Assembly: GCA_002346535.1 (NCBI GenBank)
Contig: DDZZ01000009.1
Span: 13,968 to 77,967, forward strand
DNA length: 64,000 nucleotides
Direction of reading: 5' to 3'
Source: Opitutales bacterium UBA2995
Lineage (GTDB): Bacteria; Verrucomicrobiota; Verrucomicrobiia; Opitutales; UBA2995
In this document: positions 17,916-27,153 of the stretch, in pieces
Layout: every line of letters starts with the position of its first letter
Numbering within the stretch: position 1 is the stretch's first letter
Made by a program: the position numbers and the translations under genes
Notes under the pieces: model-generated
What the model was told of the DNA's origin: nothing
Database searches by the model: none
Seen by the model: only the letters and a program-made list of their open reading frames with translations

Positions 17916-19305
17916 GCCAATTGGCCCAGGCTTTGCGGACCCGATCCAGCTGCGTCTTGTACTCTGGTCGACCGGCAAGATTAACCGTTTCCTCCGGATC
18001 GGCTTTTAGGTCGAACAGCTCCTCGTAACGTGCTGTTCCTTCTGCTTCTTCGCCAATGACCAGGTAGCGTCCGTATTTCCAGCGAAGATCCCGAACCCCT
18101 TCCGTTGGCATAATAAGGCCGTTCGCATTGAACCAGTGTTCGTAGAAAAAAGAGGATCTCCAGTTTGCGGGATCTTCACCGTCTGCGATAGGTTTGAGGT
18201 TTACTCCTTGCATAATATTTGGCACCTGAATGCCGGCGTAAGCAAGTATCGTAGGAGCCATGTCGATGCTTAGGGTCATCTCCTCACGGCTCTTACCTCT
18301 CTGCGATTTTTCCAATCTGGGATCATAAATAACCAATGGCACGCGGATGGAGACTTCGTGCGGTGTCCACTTGCCGGCGAATCCATATTCTCCAAGAAAA
18401 AATCCGTGGTCGGACGTGTAGATAATCACCGTGTTGTCTGCCAGGTTTTGTTTCTCCAATTGCTCCCGTATCCTTCCAACCACTGAATCAATTCCGGTTA
18501 CCAGCCGGAAGTAGTCTTTGACGGATCTCTGAAACTGGCCGGGTGAACGGAAGCGAATCGCCCAACGGTCCCGGTTCATGCTGTTTTGAATGAATTCCGG
18601 GAACCTGTCGTGATATTCTGCGGCTGCGGTGTGGGGCATGGGTATGGTGACACCGCTATATAGGTTTTCAAATTCGGGATCGGACGGAAATTGATCCGAA
18701 TAAATGTCGCTCGAATCCTGAACGTGTGGCGCTTTGAAACTGACGGAAAGGTGGAAGGGCGTATCCGCCTTACAACTTTTCAGAAAGCTTATGGCCTGAT
18801 CGCCCAACTTGGAGGTGAGGTGTTGGCCTTTTTTTTCTTTCACATCCCCTTCAAAATAACGGCTTTGGCCTGGAAACCCCTTGTTGTAATCCAGTATTTT
18901 GTTCGCTTGCTTCGGATGGCCGACCCCCCATTTCCCAATAAAGCCAGTTCGGTAGCCGGCTTCTTTCAGTTTGGCCAAATAAGTGTTGCTCAATTGCTCC
19001 TTGGAAAAATCCCGGTTAAATTGCCAAATTCCGTGGCGCGCGGCATATTGGCCAGTAAATACACAGGCCCTGTTTGTCATGCATATGGCCGTGGTGACAA
19101 ATCCGTTTTTGAAAAGAACACCTTGAGACGCCATCGCGTCGATGTTGGGTGTGTGAATAATGGAATTTCCCATACAGCCCAAAGCGTCCGCCCGCTGGTC
19201 GTCTGCCATCAGGTAAATGATGTTCGGCCGATCTGCTCCATAGAGCATCGAGCATATCGCAAAGACCATCAGCAATAGTATTTTCAGTGATTTAAGAGAA
19301 GACAT
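17899..19305 (-). CDS. Sulfatase with an unusual C-M-T-N-R maturation motif
   Basis: A 468-residue secreted sulfatase (signal peptide 1-23, then 'ADRPNIIYLMADDQRADALG'). The formylglycine region reads 'TTAICMTNRACVFTGQYAAR', with Cys75 and Arg79 in place but Thr at the position that is normally Pro or Ala. 'DHGFFLGEYGFAGKWTPHEVS' carries the second metal/sulfate-binding group. The C-terminal 'YEELFDLKADPEETVNLAG' is the standard sulfatase ending. It is third in a probable operon after the DUF1592 and DUF1552 genes, 132 bases behind the latter. Confidence 0.92.
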   Translation of the reverse strand: MSSLKSLKILLLMVFAICSMLYGADRPNIIYLMADDQRADALGCMGNSIIHTPNIDAMASQGVLFKNGFVTTAICMTNRACVFTGQYAARHGIWQFNRDFSKEQLSNTYLAKLKEAGYRTGFIGKWGVGHPKQANKILDYNKGFPGQSRYFEGDVKEKKGQHLTSKLGDQAISFLKSCKADTPFHLSVSFKAPHVQDSSDIYSDQFPSDPEFENLYSGVTIPMPHTAAAEYHDRFPEFIQNSMNRDRWAIRFRSPGQFQRSVKDYFRLVTGIDSVVGRIREQLEKQNLADNTVIIYTSDHGFFLGEYGFAGKWTPHEVSIRVPLVIYDPRLEKSQRGKSREEMTLSIDMAPTILAYAGIQVPNIMQGVNLKPIADGEDPANWRSSFFYEHWFNANGLIMPTEGVRDLRWKYGRYLVIGEEAEGTARYEELFDLKADPEETVNLAGRPEYKTQLDRVRKAWANWRETAR

Positions 19306-19437
19306 ATGTATAATGTGTTACATGATAGATGGTGGTTGCTGCCTTTATTGCGCCGGATCCCAAACCAATGCGTATGTAGCAACCTTATTGATCAATCCAT
19401 GATTACCGTAATTATAGCTTATCAGGGAGCTGGAAGA

Positions 19438-20727
19438 TCAAGTCATTTCCAATCCGGTCAAAGTGCTGGTACTCGTGGCGAACTTATCTTTTTCTAGGCC
19501 GATTCGCTGGAGTGCACTGACATAAAGATTCGGTAACGGGTAATTGTTTTCCTGATCGAAGGCTATATGCTGGCCATGTTTGAATCCACCTCCTGCGAAC
19601 ATCACTGGCATGTTTTTGTTATCATGAGCACTGGCGTTACCAAGATTGGAAGTCAACAGGACCATGGTTTGATCGAGCAAATTTCCATCTCCGGCCGGGG
19701 TTTCTTTCAGCTGCCGTACGAATCCTCCCCAAGCTTTGACCAATTCGGTTTCCACGATGGTCAATTGGTCAATCTTTCTCTCATCCAGCCCATGGTGGCT
19801 CAAGCTGTGGTAGGCTTCTTCGACACCTGCCAGCGGAACCGGACCTCCTGATCCGTTCAGGTGCAATGTCATGAATCGGGCGGAATCGGTCTGAAGCGCG
19901 AAATACATGATATCGAGCATCGCTTGCTTTTGCAGGACGACTTCCTTGTTGTCGGTGATGTCCACCGGTTGAGGCATATCCACATTTGGTTTCGGTCGTC
20001 CCACCCAGTCTTCGGACTCGAAAAGGCGTTGCTCAAAATTTCTGACGGAAGTAAAATACTGGTCCAGCTTTTCTCTGTCCGCCTTGCTCACATCCCGTTG
20101 CAGTTTCCGTGCATCGTCGGATACAATATCCATGATGCTTCTACCTTGGCGCAGTCTTCTCTGCTGCAGCTTCCGCTCCTTGGGCGAGTCGTTTACAAAA
20201 AGCATGTTATATAACTTTGAAGCGGAATGTTCCGCCGGGATCATACTACCCGTCTCGGTGTAAGACGGGCTATTGTTGCTGTGTGTATTCAATACCAATG
20301 ACGGAAAGCGGGTGTGATGCCCCAGGTGTTTAGCCATGTATTGGTCTAGAGAAATGGTATTTCTGAAAACTCCGTTCCGGGAGTAGGGAGCTGCGGTTAA
20401 AATGCTGCCTTCAGCATTGTGGCCACCAGAGACACCAGGGTGTGAGGATCCGGATACGATAGTCATGTCCTGAAGCAAATCAGGGATTGAAGACAGGTAC
20501 GTAGATGGGGTGTAGTTGAAACCAGTATTGACAGGGTTTAAATTTGGTCCGTGCAATCCCAGGGCCAGGCTGACACTCACAAAACGTTTTGGTTGAGTAG
20601 CCGCTGCTGGGGCTGCAAAAGTGGGTAGCATGGAGTCCAGCCAGGGGAGGGCCATCGTTACTCCTGCACCTTTTAGAAAAGTTCTGCGAGATACTGATTT
20701 TGAAAAATTGAAGTGTATACCTTTCAT
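19438..20727 (-). CDS. DUF1552 protein with twin-arginine signal
   Basis: A 429-residue exported protein of the PVC-enriched DUF1552 family, whose biochemical role is unknown. 'KSVSRRTFLKGAGVTMALPW' (residues 10-29) is a twin-arginine signal, so it is probably folded, perhaps with a cofactor, before export. The body contains the family's 'HPGVSGGHNAEGS' and 'LDQYMAKHLGHHTRFPSLVL' segments. It begins 11 bases after the DUF1592 gene. This pairing is seen across planctomycetes and verrucomicrobia and implies a shared function in the periplasm. Confidence 0.92.
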   Translation of the reverse strand: MKGIHFNFSKSVSRRTFLKGAGVTMALPWLDSMLPTFAAPAAATQPKRFVSVSLALGLHGPNLNPVNTGFNYTPSTYLSSIPDLLQDMTIVSGSSHPGVSGGHNAEGSILTAAPYSRNGVFRNTISLDQYMAKHLGHHTRFPSLVLNTHSNNSPSYTETGSMIPAEHSASKLYNMLFVNDSPKERKLQQRRLRQGRSIMDIVSDDARKLQRDVSKADREKLDQYFTSVRNFEQRLFESEDWVGRPKPNVDMPQPVDITDNKEVVLQKQAMLDIMYFALQTDSARFMTLHLNGSGGPVPLAGVEEAYHSLSHHGLDERKIDQLTIVETELVKAWGGFVRQLKETPAGDGNLLDQTMVLLTSNLGNASAHDNKNMPVMFAGGGFKHGQHIAFDQENNYPLPNLYVSALQRIGLEKDKFATSTSTLTGLEMT

Positions 20728-20738
20728 AGGGGTAGGAC

Positions 20739-23114
20739 TTATTTATTAAGAAATACCGGGCTTTGCACAACTGCGTGAATCAATGATCGGAAACCATAGT
20801 TTGAGGATTTAATTTTTTCGAGAATAACTTCCATGTCTCTTCTATCGGCAAATTCTATACTAGCCCCAGTCGAGAATATGATGCATTTCTCAATCAGGTT
20901 ATGAGCGATTTTTTCAGGATTATTTAATAGAATCTGCTTAAATTCGTCAATATCGGCGAACGCTTGACCATCGGGAGTCACAAAGCTCGGGTCCACACTT
21001 GGTCCGTCCCACCATTTTCCTCTTTCTTTTACTGCACGGTAATTTTCGCGCCAGCCTCCAATGACATTGTAATTTTCCAGCGCGAATCCCGGCGGATCGA
21101 TTTTAACGTGGCAAACTGCGCAGGATTGAATATTTCGATGTTTGTCCAGCTGATCGCGAATCGATTGGGCGCCGCGGATATCGGGTTCGATGGCAGGAAT
21201 ATCATCCGGGGGTGGTAAGGTTTTTTCACCCATGATGCGCTCCAGCATATACACCCCACGAATGACGGGCGATGTTGTAGTGCCATTGGCCGTAACTTTC
21301 AGGACACTACCATGGGTGATAAGACCCCCACGCCGATATTCTGGCTTGAGAGCGACTTTTTGAAACTCGGTTCCTCGTACGCCTTTGATTCCATAGTGGT
21401 GGGCAATGCGCTCATTGAGCATTGTGAAGTCAGAATCGACTACGTTTGTCACACTCAGATCTTCATTTATCATTTCCCGTAGGAAGGCGTGCGTCTCTCC
21501 CATCATAGCGTTTTTCAGGACCTCATCAAATTCCGGGTAAAGCTTCTGGTCCGGGGTCGTGAAATCGATTTCCTTCAGGTCCAACCATTGGTCGGAAAAG
21601 CGGCGAATAAAGGATTCCGATTTAGGGTCGTTAAGCATCCGATCAATTTGGCTACTCAACGTAGAAGATCGACTGAGTCGTTTCCGACGTGCCAGATTCA
21701 GCAGCTCATCATCGGGAAATGTACCCCAGAAAAAATAGCTAAGACGAGAAGCGATACTGTAGTCGTCCAATTTTCCAACAGGTTCGTTGAAATATAAAAA
21801 GCGTGGAGAACATAGAACGGCCCGATAACCTGCTCTAATTGCTTCCACTACTGGCAGCTTTTCTTCAATGACTTCAAATGCGACTTCCAAATAGGGACGT
21901 AATTCGGATTTACCAACGGGTTTACGAAATGCCCTGGTCGCAAAGGTTCGCATGAGCCGTTCAACGTCCCGTTTCGGATTTTTGCTTACTAATTGGCCGT
22001 CCTCAATTTTCATTCGACCAAAGAGTAGCTGTTGGAGTTCGGTTGGGTTTGGACCTTTGTAAATGCGTTCAATTTCTATTCTCTCTAGTGCGACTTTTGC
22101 GACCTTTGGGTCCTGAATAGCTTCGATGCTATGAGACCTGGCGGAGGTGCGGAGCAACGTGTGATCCATGGGCCGTATTTCGAGCATGTGTTCTTTTTCT
22201 ATCCAGGCTTCAAAGGTATGTTCCTTGGATTCGTTTTGTGCCTCAAAGCTTCCGATCCAAAACATTGTGGGAGCATTGGCGTAGCACACCCCGCTTCTGA
22301 CAGACGTCCATACGCCCCTGCCTTCGGGTGGAGTTACAGCATGGGCTTTTACGTGAATACGATACCATCCACTTTCCGGCACCTTCGTTGCGTGCATTCG
22401 TCCGTGGTATGTTTGAGTACTGGAAAAGACGATGCCCGAATCATTCCAATGCCAAGGCCCGCGGTTGTTACCGATGCGTTTGTCAGGCTGATAAGCAAAA
22501 TCAGCTGCGGCCAAGTTTTTGTACATAGGTACTATCGTAGTCATTGCCCGGGTAAAAGCTTCGTCCAAGGCTGCGTCTGCTGCTTCCAAATATTTTTGTA
22601 GGAGATGATAGGATATCTGTTGAGCATCGGCTACGTTGCTGAATCCGTCTTGAACTGGATCCTTCGGGATCAATTTGCGTAATGGTATATCGACTCCCAC
22701 CAATCCTTGCAATGACTTCTCATATTCCTCACGATTAAGGCGACGTGACCTTACTCGACCGATTTGTTTTTGCTGCCGAACAGATGCAGCAAACAAGACT
22801 TTCTCTAATTCCACTAAAAATTCTGCCCGTTCTTCTTCTTCCAGTAGCACGTCTTCTTTGGGTGGCATCTCGTAATTCATCACCCGGTCAAGCATGAGGA
22901 TCCATTGATTCATGGAAGCGAGATCTGAAGAATTGAATTTTGCGTTTACCAAATCAAGGCCACCCTCCTTGTCCACCTCGTTATGGCACTCAAAACAGTT
23001 CATGTCCATAAACTGGTGGACTGAATTCGGTATCTGGTCCTTCGCTACAATTCCAGTATTAAAAATTAGAGCACTTCCCATTAAAAGGGTGATGGAATGA
23101 AGTACCAATCTCAT
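20739..23114 (-). CDS. DUF1592/DUF1588/DUF1585 cytochrome-like exported protein
   Basis: A 791-residue exported protein. After a signal peptide (1-24) a cytochrome c-like haem motif CFECH (40-44) appears in a PSCyt-type N-terminal domain ('HNEVDKEGGLDL'). The middle holds the DUF1587/DUF1595-type regions ('RSRRLNREEYEKSLQGL'), then DUF1592 ('LYFNEPVGKLDDYSIASRLSYFFWG'), DUF1588 with a second haem motif in 'CAVCHVKIDPPGFALENYN', and DUF1585 at the C-terminus. These proteins are thought to act in periplasmic electron transfer or carbohydrate breakdown but none is characterised. It heads the operon with DUF1552 and a sulfatase, and is divergent from the Gfo/Idh gene. Confidence 0.92.
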   Translation of the reverse strand: MRLVLHSITLLMGSALIFNTGIVAKDQIPNSVHQFMDMNCFECHNEVDKEGGLDLVNAKFNSSDLASMNQWILMLDRVMNYEMPPKEDVLLEEEERAEFLVELEKVLFAASVRQQKQIGRVRSRRLNREEYEKSLQGLVGVDIPLRKLIPKDPVQDGFSNVADAQQISYHLLQKYLEAADAALDEAFTRAMTTIVPMYKNLAAADFAYQPDKRIGNNRGPWHWNDSGIVFSSTQTYHGRMHATKVPESGWYRIHVKAHAVTPPEGRGVWTSVRSGVCYANAPTMFWIGSFEAQNESKEHTFEAWIEKEHMLEIRPMDHTLLRTSARSHSIEAIQDPKVAKVALERIEIERIYKGPNPTELQQLLFGRMKIEDGQLVSKNPKRDVERLMRTFATRAFRKPVGKSELRPYLEVAFEVIEEKLPVVEAIRAGYRAVLCSPRFLYFNEPVGKLDDYSIASRLSYFFWGTFPDDELLNLARRKRLSRSSTLSSQIDRMLNDPKSESFIRRFSDQWLDLKEIDFTTPDQKLYPEFDEVLKNAMMGETHAFLREMINEDLSVTNVVDSDFTMLNERIAHHYGIKGVRGTEFQKVALKPEYRRGGLITHGSVLKVTANGTTTSPVIRGVYMLERIMGEKTLPPPDDIPAIEPDIRGAQSIRDQLDKHRNIQSCAVCHVKIDPPGFALENYNVIGGWRENYRAVKERGKWWDGPSVDPSFVTPDGQAFADIDEFKQILLNNPEKIAHNLIEKCIIFSTGASIEFADRRDMEVILEKIKSSNYGFRSLIHAVVQSPVFLNK

Positions 23115-23401
23115 TTATAATAATTGTCCTTTCAGGGGAAAAGTAACGGTTGAGATGCTAAAAATGGTAGAGAGAAAAGAAGAGATTGGAGCCTTTTCTT
23201 TCCTTCAGCGTTAAGAAATTTGGATAAATTGCAATCTCCTTGTCGCTTTTTAAAGCTTTGCGGAATTCAGGTTTTATCAGTTCTAGAATTAGAAAATTAA
23301 ATTTGCGAAAGCGGGTCACGACTTTTTCATTGATCTTTTGGAAACGCGGTGAAATCTCCGTCTCGACAAATCGTTGTTCTTTCGCAAACTCTTTCACCAC
23401 T

Positions 23402-24889
23402 ATGTCGAACCATACTTCTTCAAAGATATCCCGCCGTACATTCGGAAAAAAGACAGCATCCGCTGCATCTGCGGCCTTTGCTTTTCAATTTATCCCTTCT
23501 AGAGCCTGGGGCAATTTAACCAAGCCAACAATGGTCGGAATCGGATCCGGTGGTAAGGGCCGTTCGGACATCGCCAACAGCGAATTGGCCGGTTTTGACA
23601 TCGTCGGACTGGTTGATGTGGTAGACGTAAAAAAGTTCGGAGCAAACAAAAAAAACAACCGTCGCGAAAATGTTTTGATTGAATCGAGGGAAGCCTATCC
23701 GGATGTCCCCTTCTGGACGGATTACCGTGAAATGTTCGCCGACATGGGCGATAAGGTCGATGCCGTCACGGTGTCTACTCCCGATCACCACCATTTTCAT
23801 GCCTCAGTCATGGCGATGCAGGCAGGCAAACACGTATACTGCCAGAAGCCGTTGACTCATGGTATCTGGGAAGCACGGATGATGTCCGAGGTTGCTTCTC
23901 AAACGGGTGTAAAGACCCAGATGGGCAATCAAGCACATGCTGAAGATCATATGCGGCGATGCGTTGAACTGATTCGGTCGGGCATTATTGGTAAGGTTCG
24001 CGACGTTCATACCTGGACAAACCGTCCGATTTGGCCGCAAGGATTTGCCAATCCACCTCAAAAGCAAAAAGTCCCCAAATGGATAGATTGGAAGCAATGG
24101 GTCGGTCCAGCTGGTCACGTGGATTACAATGAAAACATAGCACCCTTCTCCTGGCGCGGTTGGTGGGAATACGGCACTGGAGCTCTGGGTGACATGGCCT
24201 GCCACATTATGGACATGCCTTACTGGGCTTTGATGCCAGGTGCTCCCAAAAATGTAAAAGCTGAGCAAGCCGGAGCGACTGAGTTCTCGCCTCCAATCAA
24301 TTCTAAAATTGTTTGGGAATTTGGTCCAAGCGAACACACCCATAGTCGGGGTGTACGTTTTAATTGGTACGATGGCTATGTGGATGCTCATTTTGATCCT
24401 GAAATTTGGGCGCTTATAAAAGAGAGCGAAGAGTACAACCACCCGAGTCCGAGTATTTTGGATGGTCGACCATTCAATGAATACGGCTGTGTAGTCGTAG
24501 GCGAGGAGGGTAAAATGTTTTTCCACCGTCAAAATAACAATTGGGTAGTGAACCCAACCAGCATAGTTGACGGATATTCATGGCCAGCCCAGTCCCTGCC
24601 AAGAGCCAGAGGTGATGACAAATACAAGAATCACAATGAATGGTTCGATACAATTGCCGGGAAGCTCGTCAAAGGACAATCAAACTTTGAACTTGCCGGC
24701 CCCTTTACCGAAATGATTCTCCTAGGTGTATTGGCACAGCGGGTACCCAATGAGAATCTTGAATGGGACCATAAAAACATGGAGATCGTTGGACGTCCGG
24801 AACTCAAGAAATACATCCAGCGGGATTATACCAAGGATTGGGAGGCCGAGGTTTCCGGTGCTGGTAAAATTTCCTTCGCCGCTCTTTAG
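23402..24889 (+). CDS. Exported Gfo/Idh/MocA-family oxidoreductase
   Basis: A 495-residue NAD(P)-dependent oxidoreductase. The ATG at 23402 is chosen because it places the twin-arginine signal 'SRRTFGKKTASAASAAF' at residues 10-26; the frame is open further upstream but without family sequence. A Rossmann start 'TMVGIGSGGKGRSDIANSEL' is followed by 'AVTVSTPDHHHFHASVMAMQ' and 'GKHVYCQKPLTH', where Lys of the EKP-like motif is the catalytic residue. Exported Gfo/Idh proteins act on (keto-)sugars and are frequent in PVC bacteria. A strong hairpin terminator follows. Confidence 0.92.
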   Translation: MSNHTSSKISRRTFGKKTASAASAAFAFQFIPSRAWGNLTKPTMVGIGSGGKGRSDIANSELAGFDIVGLVDVVDVKKFGANKKNNRRENVLIESREAYPDVPFWTDYREMFADMGDKVDAVTVSTPDHHHFHASVMAMQAGKHVYCQKPLTHGIWEARMMSEVASQTGVKTQMGNQAHAEDHMRRCVELIRSGIIGKVRDVHTWTNRPIWPQGFANPPQKQKVPKWIDWKQWVGPAGHVDYNENIAPFSWRGWWEYGTGALGDMACHIMDMPYWALMPGAPKNVKAEQAGATEFSPPINSKIVWEFGPSEHTHSRGVRFNWYDGYVDAHFDPEIWALIKESEEYNHPSPSILDGRPFNEYGCVVVGEEGKMFFHRQNNNWVVNPTSIVDGYSWPAQSLPRARGDDKYKNHNEWFDTIAGKLVKGQSNFELAGPFTEMILLGVLAQRVPNENLEWDHKNMEIVGRPELKKYIQRDYTKDWEAEVSGAGKISFAAL

Positions 24890-24932
24890 ACGTCCACCGA
24901 GTTCAATTAACGACAAATCGAATTTTTGTAGG

Positions 24933-24959
24933 ATAGGAGCTTGCTCCTCTCCTATTTTT
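24933..24959 (+). terminator. Intrinsic terminator after the Gfo/Idh gene
   Basis: ATAGGAG pairs with CTCCTAT seven bases long and is followed directly by TTTT. A nested alternative stem AGGAGC/GCTCCT also exists. It lies about 45 bases after the oxidoreductase stop. Confidence 0.65.
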
Positions 24960-24980
24960 AGGTGAACAGATCGCAGCTAA

Positions 24981-25290
24981 GTGTCCTCTGAAGCTTTTAT
25001 TGCCAAACCGGGTGAGGACGCATACATTGGAGCTGAGTACTGCGTGATGGATAGAGTGTTGGAAATAGCTGCCAGGCAACCCTTCGAGACTCTTTTGCAA
25101 TCGCGGTTAAATGAGTCATTAGGCCTGAAGCACACGACTTATTTCCCAAGCAATGAAAACGGAATATAGCAACCGGTTCTGTCAATGGAGGGATTTACAA
25201 AGCTACACCTCATTTTTCAGAACCGTCTAAACCGCCATTGATTGTAGGAAGCGTTTATATTCAACGGCCGGAGACTGTTCAATTTCCCTT
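24981..25290 (+). pseudogene. Relic of a beta-lactamase-fold serine hydrolase
   Basis: The plus strand reads 'KPGEDAYIGAEYCVMDRVLE', 'QPFETLLQSRLNESLGLKHT' and 'YFPSNENGI', which fit the Y-x-x-like and helical regions of class C beta-lactamase-type esterases/transpeptidases. One extra base then shifts the frame, and the coding pattern resumes as 'IATGSVNGGIYKATPHFSEP'. The N-terminal SxxK region and the C-terminus are missing. This is a decayed internal fragment. Confidence 0.75.
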
Positions 25291-25449
25291 CAGGCAGCCC
25301 TAACGCAAATCTGGACAGGTAATTCTCACGGAGGCTGAACTCTTTGCCACTTACACAACTCCTTACAGTGAAAGGAAGAACTACGCATAGGGGTGAAGTC
25401 AACTGAGAGCCCATGGAAAGGCTTTTGGTTTGACGCACTCGAGAGCTTT

Positions 25450-25619
25450 GGCTACTAGTCGAGCTGTCTTTTATATCAATCATCAAAACGGAGTTTACTT
25501 GGCAATCCTGTATACATTGTGGAATTTGTATCAAAGCTTGCCCTATGGATGTGCTCAGTTTTGACAACGATGCACGTAAGGATAAAAGCAATACAACATC
25601 TACATCTCCTTGGGGATAA
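25450..25619 (+). pseudogene. Relic with a [4Fe-4S] ferredoxin motif
   Basis: The reading frame ending at 25619 contains 'CIHCGICIKACPMDVLSFDN', a perfect CxxCxxCxxxCP iron-sulfur motif with the usual hydrophobic tail. The frame closes upstream within about 25 codons and there is no start or partner motif, so it is a fragment of a larger ferredoxin-domain protein. The rest of the gap 24890-25713 shows no gene; a long open frame on the opposite strand (25217-25639) has no protein-like content. Confidence 0.6.
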
Positions 25620-25713
25620 CATCTCATGCAGAGGCACAATGCCGCATAGACGGGGTCACTCGGGGATGGACAGATGTTTCTAAAATGCTAGGCTTTCATT
25701 AGAATCTACGCAA

Positions 25714-27108
25714 ATGAAACACATTAGGATATTTCCAATTTTTGGGATCGGAAACCTAATTTTCCTTCTCATTTTATTAACTGCCTGTGGGGGGCAAAAA
25801 TCGAACACTTCCATTTCACAGGAATCCACTAAACCCAATATCATCTTTATTATGGCAGATGATTTGGGCTATGGTGATTTGGGCTCGTTTGGACAAAAGG
25901 TGATTCAAACGCCCAGTCTGGATAAAATGGCAATTGAGGGGACTCGTTTTACCGATTGTTATGCGGGTTCAACGGTGTGCGCACCCTCACGTTCCGTGCT
26001 TATGACTGGGCTGCATACCGGTCACACCACAGTACGCGGAAATTTTGGAAAGCATGGTGTAGTCGGCCTAGGTGGTGGAAATGGTCGCGTTCCTTTGGAG
26101 GCTGACGATGTAACTGTAGCCGAAGTTCTCAAATCAGTAGGCTATGTTAACGGCATGACAGGTAAATGGGGACTTGGTGAGCCAGATACGACCGGCCATC
26201 CCAATGACCAGGGCTTCGACGAGTGGTTTGGCTATCTAAACCAGCGCAAAGCCCATTCCTACTATCCGGATTTTATTTGGAGGAACAAGGAAAAGGTGGA
26301 ATTTCCCGAAAATGCCGACGGAAAAAAAGTCACCTATAGCCACGATTTGTTTACCGATTTTGCCCTCGATTTTGTGACACGTCACAAAGATGAGCCCTTC
26401 TTTCTCTATATTCCTTACACCATTCCGCATGCGCGGTATGAAATTCCAGTTACTGCTCCCTATACCGATGAGCCCTGGACAGACGACGAAAAGGTCCAGG
26501 CTGCAATGATTACACGAATGGATCGTCATATCGGTAGTCTCTTTCAATTACTCAAGGATTTGGAAATCGATGAAAATACAATCGTGTTTTTCTGCTCGGA
26601 TAATGGAGCCGCCGAACGTTGGGAAGGCCGCTTTGATGCTTCGGGCATATTGCAGGGTCGCAAACGAGATATGTATGAAGGTGGAATTCGCACACCGATG
26701 ATCGTTCGTTGGCCCGGAAAGGTAGCCGCGGGAGCGACTGACGACTTGGCTTGGTATTTTGCCGATGTCTTGCCAACACTCGCTGACCTCGCCGGTGCGG
26801 AATCACAAGACAATATCGATGGGGTCAGTGTTCTGCCGACGCTTCTCGGGAAGAGCCAGGATCTCTCTGATCGGTTCATGTATTGGGAGTTTCATGAAAG
26901 AACGTTCCAGCAAGCCATTCGGCAGGGGAAGTGGAAAGCTATTTGCTCAGGTTTAGGAGCTCCGCTTCAACTCTATGATTTATCGAAGGATATCTCCGAA
27001 AGTAACAATGTTGCTGATGAGAATCCTCAAATAGTCGCAGAGTTGGAATCCCTTCTGAAGACAGCGCGTAGCCCATCGAAAAACTGGCCTGTGGAAGGAT
27101 TGGACTAG
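25714..27108 (+). CDS. Sulfatase lipoprotein, arylsulfatase type
   Basis: A 464-residue sulfatase anchored as a lipoprotein (lipobox 'LLTAC', Cys25). 'PNIIFIMADDLGYGDLGSFG' is the canonical N-terminal metal site, and C-A-P-S-R at 89-93 is the classical formylglycine motif, followed by 'MTGLHTGHTTVRGN'. 'KWGLGEPDTTGHPNDQGFDEW' and 'FFCSDNGAAERWEGRFD' give the remaining active-site segments. This architecture is typical of arylsulfatase A-like enzymes of marine polysaccharide degraders. The next gene, another sulfatase, follows after 45 bases and is probably co-transcribed. Confidence 0.95.
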   Translation: MKHIRIFPIFGIGNLIFLLILLTACGGQKSNTSISQESTKPNIIFIMADDLGYGDLGSFGQKVIQTPSLDKMAIEGTRFTDCYAGSTVCAPSRSVLMTGLHTGHTTVRGNFGKHGVVGLGGGNGRVPLEADDVTVAEVLKSVGYVNGMTGKWGLGEPDTTGHPNDQGFDEWFGYLNQRKAHSYYPDFIWRNKEKVEFPENADGKKVTYSHDLFTDFALDFVTRHKDEPFFLYIPYTIPHARYEIPVTAPYTDEPWTDDEKVQAAMITRMDRHIGSLFQLLKDLEIDENTIVFFCSDNGAAERWEGRFDASGILQGRKRDMYEGGIRTPMIVRWPGKVAAGATDDLAWYFADVLPTLADLAGAESQDNIDGVSVLPTLLGKSQDLSDRFMYWEFHERTFQQAIRQGKWKAICSGLGAPLQLYDLSKDISESNNVADENPQIVAELESLLKTARSPSKNWPVEGLD

Positions 27109-27153
27109 ACAAAATACCTTGAGGCTAAACCAAATTATTAAAAAATTCTTCTC

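Noticed and set aside
23158..23400. An 80-codon minus-strand frame upstream of the Gfo/Idh gene
   Set aside because: It lies in the divergent promoter region and reads as low-complexity, Lys/Phe-rich sequence without a domain.
25217..25639. A 140-codon open frame on the minus strand in the 24.9-25.7 kb gap
   Set aside because: It has no recognisable domain, poor composition, and lies opposite two relics (beta-lactamase-fold and ferredoxin) that explain the sequence.
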